64,000 nt of DNA from an uncultured Anaerovibrio sp. Its GTDB lineage: Bacteria; Bacillota; Negativicutes; Selenomonadales; Selenomonadaceae. The stretch spans positions 1 to 64,000 of the forward strand of contig CADACU010000009.1 of assembly GCA_902786545.1 (NCBI GenBank). The letters are read 5' to 3'. This document shows positions 16,301-24,705 of the stretch, in pieces. The first letter of the stretch is position 1. Every line of letters begins with the position of its first letter. The translations under genes were made by a program, and so were the position numbers. The notes below the pieces were generated by a model. That model had not been told where the DNA came from. It ran no database searches and was given only the letters and a program-made list of their open reading frames with translations.

Positions 16301-17051
16301 GCAGAAGCGGGTGGATGAATTAAAGCGTTTCCGCCAAGACATTGGCCGGGTGCTGGCTGATTTGAGCAATAAGGAGCTGGTTAATGGACTGGCGCAGGAG
16401 GCCGCAGAGCTTATCTATTATGTTAAGCAAAGAGTATTCCTCAGGTTTCTTGATTTCTTCCGTGAATCCTTTAATCCGGCTACTTTGAGGTCCGGTGGAA
16501 ATACCAATGAACAGCTCAAGGAGGCTTTGGATCAACTGCTGGAAAGCATTGGCTTTGACTTAGCCCAGGAGCTGCGAGCCACCAGCCTCAGGACAGATAA
16601 CTATATCCGAAATGCCTTGTTAAAATTTCAGGAGCAAACTAATCAGCGTCTGGCGCAAATCAGCAATGAATTTACGCTGTCTGTAAAGGAATACAGCTAT
16701 GATAATCAGCTGAATTTCCCCCAGGCATTTATGGAAGTGCCACGGGAAACCTTCGCCAAGCCGCTGTCCATTTACAAGAATCCCAAGGATTTCTTTGAGG
16801 AAGGGGCCGCCAAGCTAATGGCCGAGGAAATGGAAGGGTTGTTATCCCAGCTGGCCGATGATTATTTGGCCCGGGAAAAATCCAAGCTTCTTAGTCAGGA
16901 AACAGAATCCCTCTGTCACCTTTATGACAAGGTGTGCCAAAGGTTCAAGAAACGCCTGCAGGAGCGTTTGGAAACTAATATCAAAGCCTTGGACGGCGGC
17001 CTTGATATCATGGAATTGGAGCAGGTGTATAATCAGCTGATGCAGTTGTAA
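13386..17051 (+). CDS. DynA-like double dynamin GTPase
   Basis: A 1221-residue protein with two dynamin-type GTPase modules in tandem, like B. subtilis DynA (about 1190 residues). Module 1 has P-loop GHFSAGKS (47-54), DTPGID and NQIDKH. Module 2 has P-loop GAFSAGKS (654-661), DTPGADS and NAIDLA. Long helical stalk/trunk segments follow each. DynA tethers and fuses membranes and protects against membrane damage and phage lysis; the same role is inferred here. The region between the modules (about 540-620) is charged and low-complexity. It starts 12 bases after priA, so the two may share a transcript, and it ends at a terminator before the restriction island. Confidence 0.88.
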   Translation: MNRDLLENKLTAAYDYFQKVNDTRNMHRISNLAQKLYSSTYDIAFAGHFSAGKSLLINSFLGDNILPSSPIPTSANLVKIHKGTEDFARVFFHKGMTRKYLAPYDYDLVKSFCRDGDSVSCMELSYQNINIPSGVEILDTPGIDSADDAHKKATEDAIHLADFVLYVMDYNHVQSELNFIFTKDLTEAGKEVYLVINQIDKHRETELTFATFKDSVAKAFENWGVKAKGLYFISVKYPDAPHNQLAELMALLENKIAHRGDGFEESICASLTRIITESIRAIEIDYDNRKKEAAAILEGIAADKLQLMRHEYESLSHEQKMLNMDWEDTYRAGIAKILENAYLMPTSTRDLARDYLEACQPSFKVGLFGRGKKTMAELERRKQAFFTDASEKAQTQIEWHLKTFLLDFVHKHQINNQELQEKIQSLVILPPEELLTEAMRSGAKLTQDGSYVMNYTQNFAEGIKNVARNKAGDIKNAFAELLNNHRGQRMEVINSRLSELAEYQKAWTTTDWLDGEMSRIATGLGNILSSEDMLETREDIAEISRAEVLDEEIVAPEGTMAAKASMNKDEDREKPLGAKATDPSANHHELNSEAADHLDVFNASGTEKLKEMARRLHKSAEVIGKIPGVEQLAQELQDRAERLNNKGFLVTLFGAFSAGKSSFANSLLGERLLPVSPNPTTAAINMILPVDEGHPHGTVAIKLKSEKMLLEDLLRAFKPFSMSPVSLKDALVLAKEAINRGGNTHQKEKAFLRAFISGYKAVEHILGEAFASDLAGFGEYAAQEDKSCFVDWIKVYYDCPLTAKGITLVDTPGADSINARHTNMSFNFIRQSDVVLYVTYYNHAFGKADREFIIQMGRVKDSFQLDKMFFVVNAIDLAEDQDEADHVLNYVRSQLRSYGVAKPQIFALSSQEVLEEREAGNTTPTEFEKAFYNFVVNDLNAIALSAACQEFDKAVERIHDLIKISKSDSVQKQKRVDELKRFRQDIGRVLADLSNKELVNGLAQEAAELIYYVKQRVFLRFLDFFRESFNPATLRSGGNTNEQLKEALDQLLESIGFDLAQELRATSLRTDNYIRNALLKFQEQTNQRLAQISNEFTLSVKEYSYDNQLNFPQAFMEVPRETFAKPLSIYKNPKDFFEEGAAKLMAEEMEGLLSQLADDYLAREKSKLLSQETESLCHLYDKVCQRFKKRLQERLETNIKALDGGLDIMELEQVYNQLMQL

Positions 17052-17094
17052 GATTCAGTATTAGGTAAAGTAATTAAAAAATTTAAGTTGAAAT

Positions 17095-17141
17095 AGGAAC
17101 TATGAATGGACATATGTTGTTTATTTATGGTTCCTTTTTTT
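17095..17141 (+). terminator. terminator after dynA
   Basis: AGGAACTATGAAT pairs with ATTTATGGTTCCT (with G-T pairs), followed by TTTTTTTA. Confidence 0.75.
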
Positions 17142-17223
17142 ATTCTGTAGCATTATGTGATAAAATACTACTGTATGTAAGTGAATAGAACACTATTATA
17201 TGAAATATATTTGGGGGTATTAT

Positions 17224-18834
17224 ATGGCATCGCAGGAATTAAATCAGGCTCTTTGGGGAGCGGCCAATGTTATGCGAAGCACTATGAGTGCTGATGAATA
17301 CAAGGATTATTTGCTAGGACTGGTATTCTATAAGTATCTTTCTGACCGCCAGCTGTATGCGGTAGTGGATTTATTGGAGGACCGTAGGCCGGAGTCCCTG
17401 GATGAAGCGCAACAGATTTATGAAGAAGCCCGTAATGGTGGTGAATGGGAAGATTTGGCAGCTGAGCTGGAGGAAAGCTATGGCTTTGCCATCAAGCCTG
17501 AATACACCTTTACGGCTCTGTATAAGGCCATAAACGACCGGACCTTTACCACCGACCAGCTGCGTCAGGCCATGCGTGATATTGAGCAGGGTGGCCAGCT
17601 AGTTCGTGGGCAGAAGCCTTATGAGGATCTTTTCGAGGAATTTGATATTGATTCCAAGAGCCTTGGTACAACCCCAGCAAAGCGTAATGCCATGCTTTCT
17701 GATGTAATGAAGGAGCTGGTCCATATAGATTTCACCCAGTATGGTGCGGATGCCTTGGGTGATGCCTATGAATATCTTATTGGACAGTTTGCCGCAGGGT
17801 CCGGCAAGAAGGCTGGAGAGTTCTATACTCCACAGGCCGTGTCTGAGCTGATTACCAGAATAGTGACAATGGGCAAAGCGGATAAGCCGGGCTTTTCCCT
17901 GTATGACCCTTGTATGGGTTCTGGTTCCCTGCTTCTGCAGGCCAGAAATTATATAAGTGAGGATTGCCGGAATACTATCCAATTCTTCGGGCAGGAGTTA
18001 TCCCATACCACCTATAACTTGGCCCGTATGAACATGATTCTTCATAATGTGCCATTTACCCATCAGCATTTCCGTAATGGTGATTCCCTTGGTGATGACT
18101 GGCCAACAGAGGAGCCTACCAACTACGATGCAACGGTAATGAATCCGCCATATTCCCAGCACTGGAGTGCAGCGGCTGGGTTCCTTACTGACCCTCGTTT
18201 CCAGAGTTATGAGAAGCTGGCGCCAAAGACCAAGGCTGATTTTGCGTTCCTGCTTCATGGTTTCTATCATCTGAAGAATGACGGTACCATGGGAATTATC
18301 CTGCCACACGGCGTTTTGTTCCGCGGTGCAGCGGAAGGAACCATCAGAAAACATTTACTGGAGAATGGCAGTATTTATGCGGTTATTGGCCTGCCAGCCG
18401 GGATTTTCTTCAGTACCGGCATTCCTACCTGTGTCATTATCCTGAAGAAGGATAATATAGACCGCAGTGTATTGTTTATTGATGCTTCCAAAGAGTTCCG
18501 CAAGGATAAGGCCCAGAACTATATGGACCCGGAGCATATCAATAAGATTGTGGAGGCTTATAAGAACCGGCAGGACATTGATAAATTTGCCCATCTGGCC
18601 ACCTTCGAGGAAATCAAGGAGAACGGCTATAACCTTAATATTCCTAGATATGTGGATACCAGCGAACCAGAGCCGGAAATAGATTTGGATGCTGTAACTG
18701 CTGATATGGAGAGTATTGATGCTGATATAAAAAATACCAGCAGTGAATTGCTGGGGATGATGAAGGACCTGACCTTCAGCACCCCGGAAATAGAGCAATC
18801 CATGAACAAGCTCATTAAAGCCTTGGAGGTGTAA
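17224..18834 (+). CDS. hsdM: type I restriction-modification system methyltransferase subunit
   Basis: A 536-residue N6-adenine methyltransferase. The N-terminal helical HsdM domain (NVMRSTMSADEYKDYLLGLVFYKYLSDR) is followed by the Rossmann methylase. SAM-binding motif I is DPCMGSGSLL (Asp228) and catalytic motif IV NPPY is at 307-310. GEFYTP precedes motif I as in the family. With HsdS it methylates host DNA at the site that HsdS specifies. ATG 17224 is chosen because GGGGGT lies five bases upstream; an earlier ATG at 17200 has none. The next gene (fic) starts two bases after the stop, so they are co-translated. It is intact. Confidence 0.95.
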   Translation: MASQELNQALWGAANVMRSTMSADEYKDYLLGLVFYKYLSDRQLYAVVDLLEDRRPESLDEAQQIYEEARNGGEWEDLAAELEESYGFAIKPEYTFTALYKAINDRTFTTDQLRQAMRDIEQGGQLVRGQKPYEDLFEEFDIDSKSLGTTPAKRNAMLSDVMKELVHIDFTQYGADALGDAYEYLIGQFAAGSGKKAGEFYTPQAVSELITRIVTMGKADKPGFSLYDPCMGSGSLLLQARNYISEDCRNTIQFFGQELSHTTYNLARMNMILHNVPFTHQHFRNGDSLGDDWPTEEPTNYDATVMNPPYSQHWSAAAGFLTDPRFQSYEKLAPKTKADFAFLLHGFYHLKNDGTMGIILPHGVLFRGAAEGTIRKHLLENGSIYAVIGLPAGIFFSTGIPTCVIILKKDNIDRSVLFIDASKEFRKDKAQNYMDPEHINKIVEAYKNRQDIDKFAHLATFEEIKENGYNLNIPRYVDTSEPEPEIDLDAVTADMESIDADIKNTSSELLGMMKDLTFSTPEIEQSMNKLIKALEV

Positions 18835-18836
18835 GG

Positions 18837-19964
18837 ATGGTGGAAAATGATAAGATTGATCCTTTTGCCCAATATTACATCTCTGGTGAGCCGGATAAAG
18901 CCCAAAAGGCTCATGCCTGGAAAACGGCCATTGGACTGCAGAAGGTAGATAATCTACAGACCTCAGAGTATTTATTGAAAACGGCTCAGGACAATATTGA
19001 AGGGCGTATAGATATTGCTGAGGCCAAGCAGCTTATCGATAGCTACTACAAGCAGGATAGGGCCAAGGGAGAGCAGGTGCAGACAGAGGAAGGGGATAAG
19101 GTAGCCACAAGGATAACGGAAATCCTTGGGGAAGAATCATTCGTATTTTCCCCTGCCCAATATCTGTCCATTCATCAGCGGTTATTTACTGGAGTGTATT
19201 CCCATGCTGGAAAAATCCGTGATTATAACATCACGAAAAAAGAATGGGTGCTAAATGGTGCTTCTGTAACCTATGGCGGTGCCTTGGAATTAAATGCTAC
19301 ATTGGACTATGATTTTCGGACAGAGAAGGAGTTCAGCTATAAGGGGTTATCCATGAGTGAGATAGTTGGTCATTTGGCCAGCTTTATTTCTCGGCTGTGG
19401 CAAATCCATGTATTTGGTGAAGGCAATACCCGTACAACAGCAGTCTTTCTCATAAAATATCTGCGTAGTTTGGGCTTTAATGTAACCAATGATTTGTTTG
19501 CTGATAATTCATGGTACTTCCGTAATGCTCTGGTACGGGCCAATTACAATGATTTGCAAAATGATATACATGAGACTACTGTTTTTTTGGAAAAATTCCT
19601 TAGAAATTTGCTGTTGGGTGAGGATAATGAGCTGAAAAATCGTTATTTGCATATTGATTGGCAGAAAAAAACGACACATTCAGAAACAAAACGACACATT
19701 GAACGACACATTGAGAAAGAAAAGGACCTTTTGACATTGTTGAATGAAAATAAGGTTACTGCCAAAACCAAGAATAATATAATTAGTTTGCATAAAACAT
19801 TTGGTATAGAAAAGATTTTTGGACGAAGTGATGTAGTTAGCGTTTTGGGTCTTACCGAAAAGCCAGCCAGCACCTTGATAAAGAAAATGGTGGATTTGCG
19901 TCTTGTTGAAAGTGTGCGTGGCCTTGGTAAAGGTAAATATAGATTTGTGGTACGGGAGGTGTAA
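18837..19964 (+). CDS. Fic family protein within the hsd operon
   Basis: A 375-residue protein. The Fic active-site motif is HVFGEGNTRTTAVF, with catalytic His191, Gly196, Asn197 and Arg199, matching HxFx(D/E)GNxRxxx. Fic enzymes transfer AMP or another nucleotide moiety onto a target hydroxyl. Residues about 285-375 form a winged-helix-like C-terminal domain (SVLGLTEKPASTLIKKMVDLRLVESV), suggesting DNA or protein binding. An N-terminal QDNIEG segment lies where some Fic proteins carry the inhibitory (S/T)xxxE(G/N) helix, but it lacks the Ser/Thr. It begins two bases after hsdM and ends two bases before hsdS. That position implies a role with the R-M system, possibly as guard or accessory toxin. 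Confidence 0.88.
   Translation: MVENDKIDPFAQYYISGEPDKAQKAHAWKTAIGLQKVDNLQTSEYLLKTAQDNIEGRIDIAEAKQLIDSYYKQDRAKGEQVQTEEGDKVATRITEILGEESFVFSPAQYLSIHQRLFTGVYSHAGKIRDYNITKKEWVLNGASVTYGGALELNATLDYDFRTEKEFSYKGLSMSEIVGHLASFISRLWQIHVFGEGNTRTTAVFLIKYLRSLGFNVTNDLFADNSWYFRNALVRANYNDLQNDIHETTVFLEKFLRNLLLGEDNELKNRYLHIDWQKKTTHSETKRHIERHIEKEKDLLTLLNENKVTAKTKNNIISLHKTFGIEKIFGRSDVVSVLGLTEKPASTLIKKMVDLRLVESVRGLGKGKYRFVVREV
19671..19712. repeat. ACGACACATT triplet repeat inside fic
   Basis: ACGACACATT occurs at 19671, 19691 and 19703. It encodes a repetitive linker (TTHSETKRHIERHIEKE) between the Fic core and the winged helix. Confidence 0.6.
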
Positions 19965-19966
19965 GG

Positions 19967-21193
19967 ATGAATACACCTAATATAAGATTTAAAGGATTTA
20001 GTTGTGATTGGGAAAAACGGAAGTTGGGGGATATAGTGGGCAGTGTTATCGGCGGAGGTACGCCTAAAACCAGTATAGACGGATACTGGGACGGAGATAT
20101 TCCTTGGATACAATCCTCAAATGTACTGGAAAATGAAATGTTTGATTTTGAAATCCCAAAGAAAATTACACAGTCAGGATTAGATAAATCAGCCGCTAAG
20201 TTAGTTCCTGCAAACTCTATAGCAGTAGTAACCCATGTGGGTGTTGGAAAACTTGTTTTTGTACCATTTGCTTATACAACAAGTCAGGATTTTACCTCCT
20301 TAGCAGAATTAAAAACCGACCATCAATTTACTTGTTATGCTTTATATAAGCGTCTTCAAGACGACTTGCATATTGTTCAAGGTTCAGCGATAAAAGGAAT
20401 AACAAAAGATGACTTATTAACAAAAGAAATAATGGTTCCTACAAAGGATGAACAATGTAAGGTCGGGAAATATTTTCGCAACCTTGACAACCTTATCACT
20501 CTTCATCAGCGTAAGTGTGACAGCCTAAAGCAAGTCAAAAAGTATATGCTGCAAAAGTTGTTCCCTAAGCAGGGGGAGAAGGTGCCGGAAATCCGCTTTG
20601 CTGGATTTACTGGAGATTGGGAACAGCGGAAGTTGGGTTCTATAGGTGAAACATATACTGGATTATCAGGAAAAACAAAAGAAGATTTTGGGCACGGTGA
20701 TGCTAGATTTGTAACCTACATGAACGTTTTTAGTAATCCTGTGGCCGATAAAGATAAAGTTGAGGCAGTAGAAATTGATTATTCCCAAAACGAAGTTCAG
20801 TATGGCGATGTATTTTTTACAACTTCATCAGAAACACCAGAGGAAGTTGGAATGTCAAGTGTATGGCTTGAAAGTACGGAGAATACTTATCTTAATAGTT
20901 TCTGTTTTGGGTATAGGCCAAAAACAATTATTAATCCGTATTTTATGGCATATGTTTTGAGGTCAGATGAAGTACGGGCAAAAATAATCTTTTTAGCTCA
21001 AGGAATTTCAAGATATAACATTTCAAAAAACAAAGTAATGGAAATAGAAATCCCTTTTCCTGATATTAAAGAACAGAAGAAGATAGGTGCGTATTTCTCC
21101 AATCTCGACAACCTTATCACCATTCATCAGCGTAAGTCAGATAGCCTTAAAGAAATCAAGAAATTCATGTTACAAAATATGTTTCCCCAATAA
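19967..21193 (+). CDS. hsdS: type I restriction-modification specificity subunit
   Basis: A 408-residue HsdS with two target-recognition half-domains. Each half begins with a similar block (IRFKGFSCDWEKRKLG at the N-terminus and IRFAGFTGDWEQRKLG at mid-protein). Each ends with the conserved helical spacer (NLDNLITLHQRKCDSLKQVKKYML and NLDNLITIHQRKSDSLKEIKKFML in part). The two TRDs are different (GGGTPKTSIDGYWDGDIPWI versus a TYTGLSGKTKEDFGHGDARFV type), predicting a bipartite asymmetric DNA target. It would dock two HsdM subunits. ATG 19967 overlaps the fic ribosome-binding arrangement (GTAAGGATG). No second hsdS or recombinase is nearby, so classical shuffling is not indicated. Confidence 0.94.
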   Translation: MNTPNIRFKGFSCDWEKRKLGDIVGSVIGGGTPKTSIDGYWDGDIPWIQSSNVLENEMFDFEIPKKITQSGLDKSAAKLVPANSIAVVTHVGVGKLVFVPFAYTTSQDFTSLAELKTDHQFTCYALYKRLQDDLHIVQGSAIKGITKDDLLTKEIMVPTKDEQCKVGKYFRNLDNLITLHQRKCDSLKQVKKYMLQKLFPKQGEKVPEIRFAGFTGDWEQRKLGSIGETYTGLSGKTKEDFGHGDARFVTYMNVFSNPVADKDKVEAVEIDYSQNEVQYGDVFFTTSSETPEEVGMSSVWLESTENTYLNSFCFGYRPKTIINPYFMAYVLRSDEVRAKIIFLAQGISRYNISKNKVMEIEIPFPDIKEQKKIGAYFSNLDNLITIHQRKSDSLKEIKKFMLQNMFPQ

Positions 21194-21272
21194 GATGGTG
21201 CCTATTTTCGCAGCAGTAGAGCTCAGCCAATCATGCGGCATTTCATTAGCATTCTTGGGAGCTCCTTGCATG

Positions 21273-21307
21273 GGAGGTACTACGAAATCACAGATTTCTG
21301 TACCTCC
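21273..21307. repeat. interrupted inverted repeat downstream of hsdS
   Basis: GGAGGTAC (21273-21280) pairs with GTACCTCC (21300-21307), and inner GAAATC (21284-21289) pairs with GATTTC (21293-21298) around ACA. A GGGAGCTCC palindrome lies just before. No T-run follows, so it is not a standard terminator. Apart from this repeat and the toxin-antitoxin locus, I see nothing else in 21194-21619. Confidence 0.6.
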
Positions 21308-21322
21308 GCATAAAAATAGCAC

Positions 21323-21351
21323 TTGCTGATATATCAGGCAAATGCTATAAT
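21323..21351 (+). promoter_or_regulatory. promoter of the antitoxin RNA
   Basis: TTGCTG (21323-21328), 17-bp spacer, TATAAT (21346-21351). A CTGATATATCAG palindrome (21326-21337) overlaps the -35/spacer. Confidence 0.7.
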
Positions 21352-21357
21352 GAGCGT

Positions 21358-21456
21358 AGAAAGAAGGTGCCGCCTAGCGGTCGCCCTCGTAGTTAATCGT
21401 TTTTACACGGAATAACCGCTCGGTCTGGCCGGACTAGGAGCGGTTATTTTTTGTTT
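21358..21456 (+). ncRNA. putative antisense antitoxin RNA (type I TA)
   Basis: Expected transcript from the promoter at 21323-21351 to the terminator at 21411-21452, about 95-100 nt. It runs opposite to the 3' part of the small toxin mRNA. It contains GTGCCGCCTAGCGGTCGCCC, which on the minus strand forms the CCGCTAGGCGG hairpin of the toxin transcript. This overlapping 3'-end arrangement is characteristic of the 'putative holin-like toxin'/TxpA-type loci of Bacillota. The transcript ends are inferred. Confidence 0.65.
21411..21452 (+). terminator. terminator of the antitoxin RNA
   Basis: AATAACCGCTC (21411-21421) pairs perfectly with GAGCGGTTATT (21438-21448) followed by TTTT. The T-run exists only on the plus strand. 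Confidence 0.85.
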
Positions 21457-21508
21457 CCATGATTATGAGCAGAATCAATAGTAAAACCACTATCACACTG
21501 TCGTTCAT
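21434..21508 (-). CDS. small hydrophobic type I toxin (putative holin-like toxin)
   Basis: A 24-residue peptide: MNDSVIVVLLLILLI followed by IMETKNNRS. It has one hydrophobic membrane helix with a polar, basic tail, as in TxpA/'putative holin-like toxin' peptides that disrupt the membrane. ATG 21508 is preceded by a strong AAGGGGGTGAT site, and a consensus promoter lies upstream on the same strand. The end of the gene and its 3' UTR are covered by a convergent antisense RNA. It sits between hsdS and hsdR, where it could stabilise the restriction island. It was too short for ordinary ORF calling. Family assignment is from architecture and the conserved 3' sequence, not from a search. Confidence 0.75.
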   Translation of the reverse strand: MNDSVIVVLLLILLIIMETKNNRS

Positions 21509-21561
21509 GGGCATCACCCCCTTAAAAGAGGGCAATAAACCGCCAAACAGCACCCGTGAAT

Positions 21562-21590
21562 ATTATACCAAACATACAGTCGCAATTCAA
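21562..21590 (-). promoter_or_regulatory. promoter of the toxin gene
   Basis: On the minus strand: TTGAAT (21590-21585), 17-bp spacer, TATAAT (21567-21562). It lies 53 bases ahead of the toxin start and 30 bases before hsdR on the other strand. Confidence 0.75.
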
Positions 21591-21619
21591 TAAATTCAAA
21601 GTGTATCGGAGCAGATATT

Positions 21620-24582
21620 ATGGCACAGAGCGAAGCATCAATGGAAAAAGCCCTTATAAAACAGCTTACGGAGGATGTGTCCCAGTGGACTTACCGCAGG
21701 GATATTACTGACGAATTACTGATGGGGAATTTAATCAGATACAGCAGTTCATGCTGGATGTGGCCAAGTCACCATACAAGGCAGCTCTTTGGCTGGCCGG
21801 GGAAAATGGTGAGGCGGTTATTCCTCTTACCAGAGAAGATGCCTCCAAGGGTTCCATTCATCTTATGGCCATCAGCAACCGGGAAATAGCCGGAGGCCGT
21901 TCTTCCTACGAGGTCATAAACCAGTTTGTATCGGAAAAGCAGGATGATGAGGACAGGGAGCGCCGTTTTGATGTTACTCTATTGATCAACGGCCTGCCTA
22001 TGATTCATATTGAACTGAAAAATCAGGACCATCCGTTTATGGATGCCTTCAGACAGATTAAGAAATACAGTCTTGAGGGCAAGTTCCGTGGCTTATTTGG
22101 CATGGTTCAGATGTTTGTGGTTAGCAATGGCAGCAATACCAGATACATTGCCGCTGATACCGGTTCCAATCTAAATGAGAAGTTCCTTACCTCTTGGGTA
22201 AACAAGAAAAATGAACCAGTGGAGAATTACCTTGAGTTTGCCAAGGAAGTATTGCGTATTCCAGAGGCCCATGAAATGGTGGGAATGTACAGCGTAATAG
22301 ATTCCGAGCGGAAAAAGCTGATACTGCTTCGGCCTTATCAGGTTCATGCCATCGAGGAAATCAAGAGTGCTTCCTCACGGCAGGAATCTGGCTTTATATG
22401 GCATACAACAGGCTCCGGAAAGACTCTTACCTCATATACTGTGGCCAAGAACCTTATTCTGATTCCTGGCATAGACAAGACCATATTCCTCATTGACCGC
22501 AAGGATTTGGACCAGCAGACTTCCTTATCCTTCAAGGCTTATGCGGAAAATGACATTATTGATGTGGATGATACGGATAATGTCCATGAACTCCTGCAGA
22601 AGCTGAAGAACAAGGACAGAATCGTTATTGTAACCACCATTCAGAAAATGCAGATTATTATGAAGCGGTACAATAATGATGAGAAGAAGGATTCTCCGAC
22701 CACCAAGAAGCTGCGCAGTATGAGAATTGCCTTTGTGGTGGATGAGTGCCACAGAACCGTTACCCCGGAAACCCAGCGAGAATTACAGAGATTCTTTGCC
22801 GGTTCCTTGTGGTATGGATTTACCGGTACGCCTATTTTTGATGAAAACAAGAGGCAGCGTAAGGGTGATTTGGCCCGTACCACCGAGGCTCTGTACGGCC
22901 CTTGCCTTCATAACTACACCATTAAGGAAGCTCTGCAGAACAAGGCTGTTCTTGGCTTCCAGATAGATTATCGGGATTCCTTGTCTGAGGATACCATTCT
23001 CACCGTAGGGGAAAAGCTAGGTGTTGGCAGCTATGATAATCTTCAGGTACATGATAAGGTGGTAAGGGAGCAGGAGGTATTGTCTGCCTACTACAAGAAC
23101 AGCGGTGAAGATATTTATGATTCCGATGATCACCGCCGAGAAGTAGTGGAATACATTGTAAATAAATGTGCCGGCAAATTTAGGCTTCATGCACCCCAGG
23201 GGGAGGCTTATGAGGCTATTCTGACGGTGCAGAGTATTGATATTGCCCAGAAGTATTACAAGCTCTTTAAGGAATATGTGGCTAGTGGTAATGTTTCCGC
23301 ATCCATCAAGGAAAAGTGTGTTGATTTCCCTAAGATTGCCATTACTTACACCGTTACCGAAAATGATGATAAATCCATCGTTAATCAGCAGGCAATGAAG
23401 GAAGCCCTGAAGGACTACAACGAAATGTTTGACACCAATTTTGCCTTGGACAGCCTTCAGGCATATAATACCAACCTTAATGACCGTCTGGCCCGGAAAA
23501 AGGGCCGGTATAAGCAGCGTAAGGAACAGCTTGACCTTGTCATCGTTGTAGACCGTCTTCTGACTGGTTTTGATGCACCGCCTTGTGCTATTTTGTTCGT
23601 GGACAGGCCGCCTATGGCTCCCCAGAACATTATTCAGGCCTTCTCCCGAACCAATCGGATTTACGATCAGAACAAGCTCTATGGCATGATTGTGGTATTC
23701 CAGCGGTCGGCCCAGTTTCAGACAGCGGTGGATGGAGCCCTTTTACTGTACAGTAATGGTGGAACCAAGGAAGTAAGTGCGCCGCCATTTGCTGAGATAG
23801 AGCGGGATTTTCAGGAGGCATTGAAGGAGCTTTGGCAGATAGCGGCCACCCCGGCCGAGGTGGAAAGCCTCAAGGGTGATGTAAGTGCCAGGCAGAAATT
23901 TGCCAAGGCCTTCCAGAAGGTAGACCGGCTCAGCGGTGAGCTGCAGGTTTATCAGGAGTGGGAGGACAAGGATTTCTCCGACTATGGCATTGACCGTGAG
24001 CAGCTTAATGACTACAGCGGTAAATACAGGAATGTCATTGAGGAGCTGAAAAAGCCGAAGGAAAATGAGCCGGTTATTAACATAGATATTGGCTACGAAT
24101 TGCAGAATATCGGCAGTGTAACCATTGATTACCGTTACATAGTTTCCCTGATCCAGACCTATATGCCGGATGAGGATGACCTGATAGCAGAGCCTATCCA
24201 TGATGAAACCATTGATGAGCATATAACCAAGCTGGGCGAAGCCAATCCAGCTCTGGCAAGTGTAATCAGCACCTTCTGGAACGATATGAAAAAAGACCCT
24301 ATTAAATATAAGGGCCTTGATGCGCTGACAATAATCGAAACCAGTATTGAAAACACCATTGATAGGAAGATCAGGGAATTTGCCAAGGAATGGTGTGTAA
24401 AAACACAAGATTTAGAAGCTTGTGTAAATACATTCCAGGATGGTGACAACATCTCCCTGCAGATAGATTATGATGCCTACCGGAAAAGTCACGATGGGGT
24501 GAGCAAGCTGAAATACAAGCGGGCCGCCAAGGATGCTGCGGTGGAGCTTATCAAGGATATAAGGCCACTGCGAGATAAGTAA
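21620..24582 (+). pseudogene. hsdR: type I restriction endonuclease subunit, frameshifted near the 5' end
   Basis: A good start (ATG 21620 with GGAG eight bases upstream) encodes MAQSEASMEKALIKQL ... RRDITDE. The frame then becomes non-homologous and stops at 21889. The true HsdR frame resumes as TDGEFNQIQQFMLDVAK from about 21718 in another phase and continues intact to 24582 (943 codons from ATG 21751). Family members have about 40 extra residues between these pieces, so a small deletion plus frameshift has occurred; ATTACTGA is duplicated at the junction (21704 and 21715). The rest is complete: nuclease motif (FDVTLLI ... HIELKN), Walker A TGSGKT, DECH, TGTP. ATG 21751 has no ribosome-binding site, so restriction is probably lost or weak. 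Confidence 0.75.
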
Positions 24583-24626
24583 TGGGTGTTTATTTGTTTC
24601 CACGAGGATATGCAATATCTGTAGTA

Positions 24627-24654
24627 TTTACAATACCAAAAAATATGATAAAAT
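24627..24654 (+). promoter_or_regulatory. promoter of dapF operon
   Basis: TTTACA (24627-24632), 16-bp spacer, TAAAAT (24649-24654), about 50 bases before dapF. Confidence 0.5.
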
Positions 24655-24705
24655 ATATTGATGTGTAAAATGAAAACTCCTAGGCAAGTTAGGGAGGAAT
24701 AGATA

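Noticed and set aside
19967..21193. hsdS shuffling (phase-variable specificity)
   Set aside because: The internal repeat blocks are the normal conserved regions of HsdS; no second hsdS, truncated TRD cassette or recombinase is in the window.
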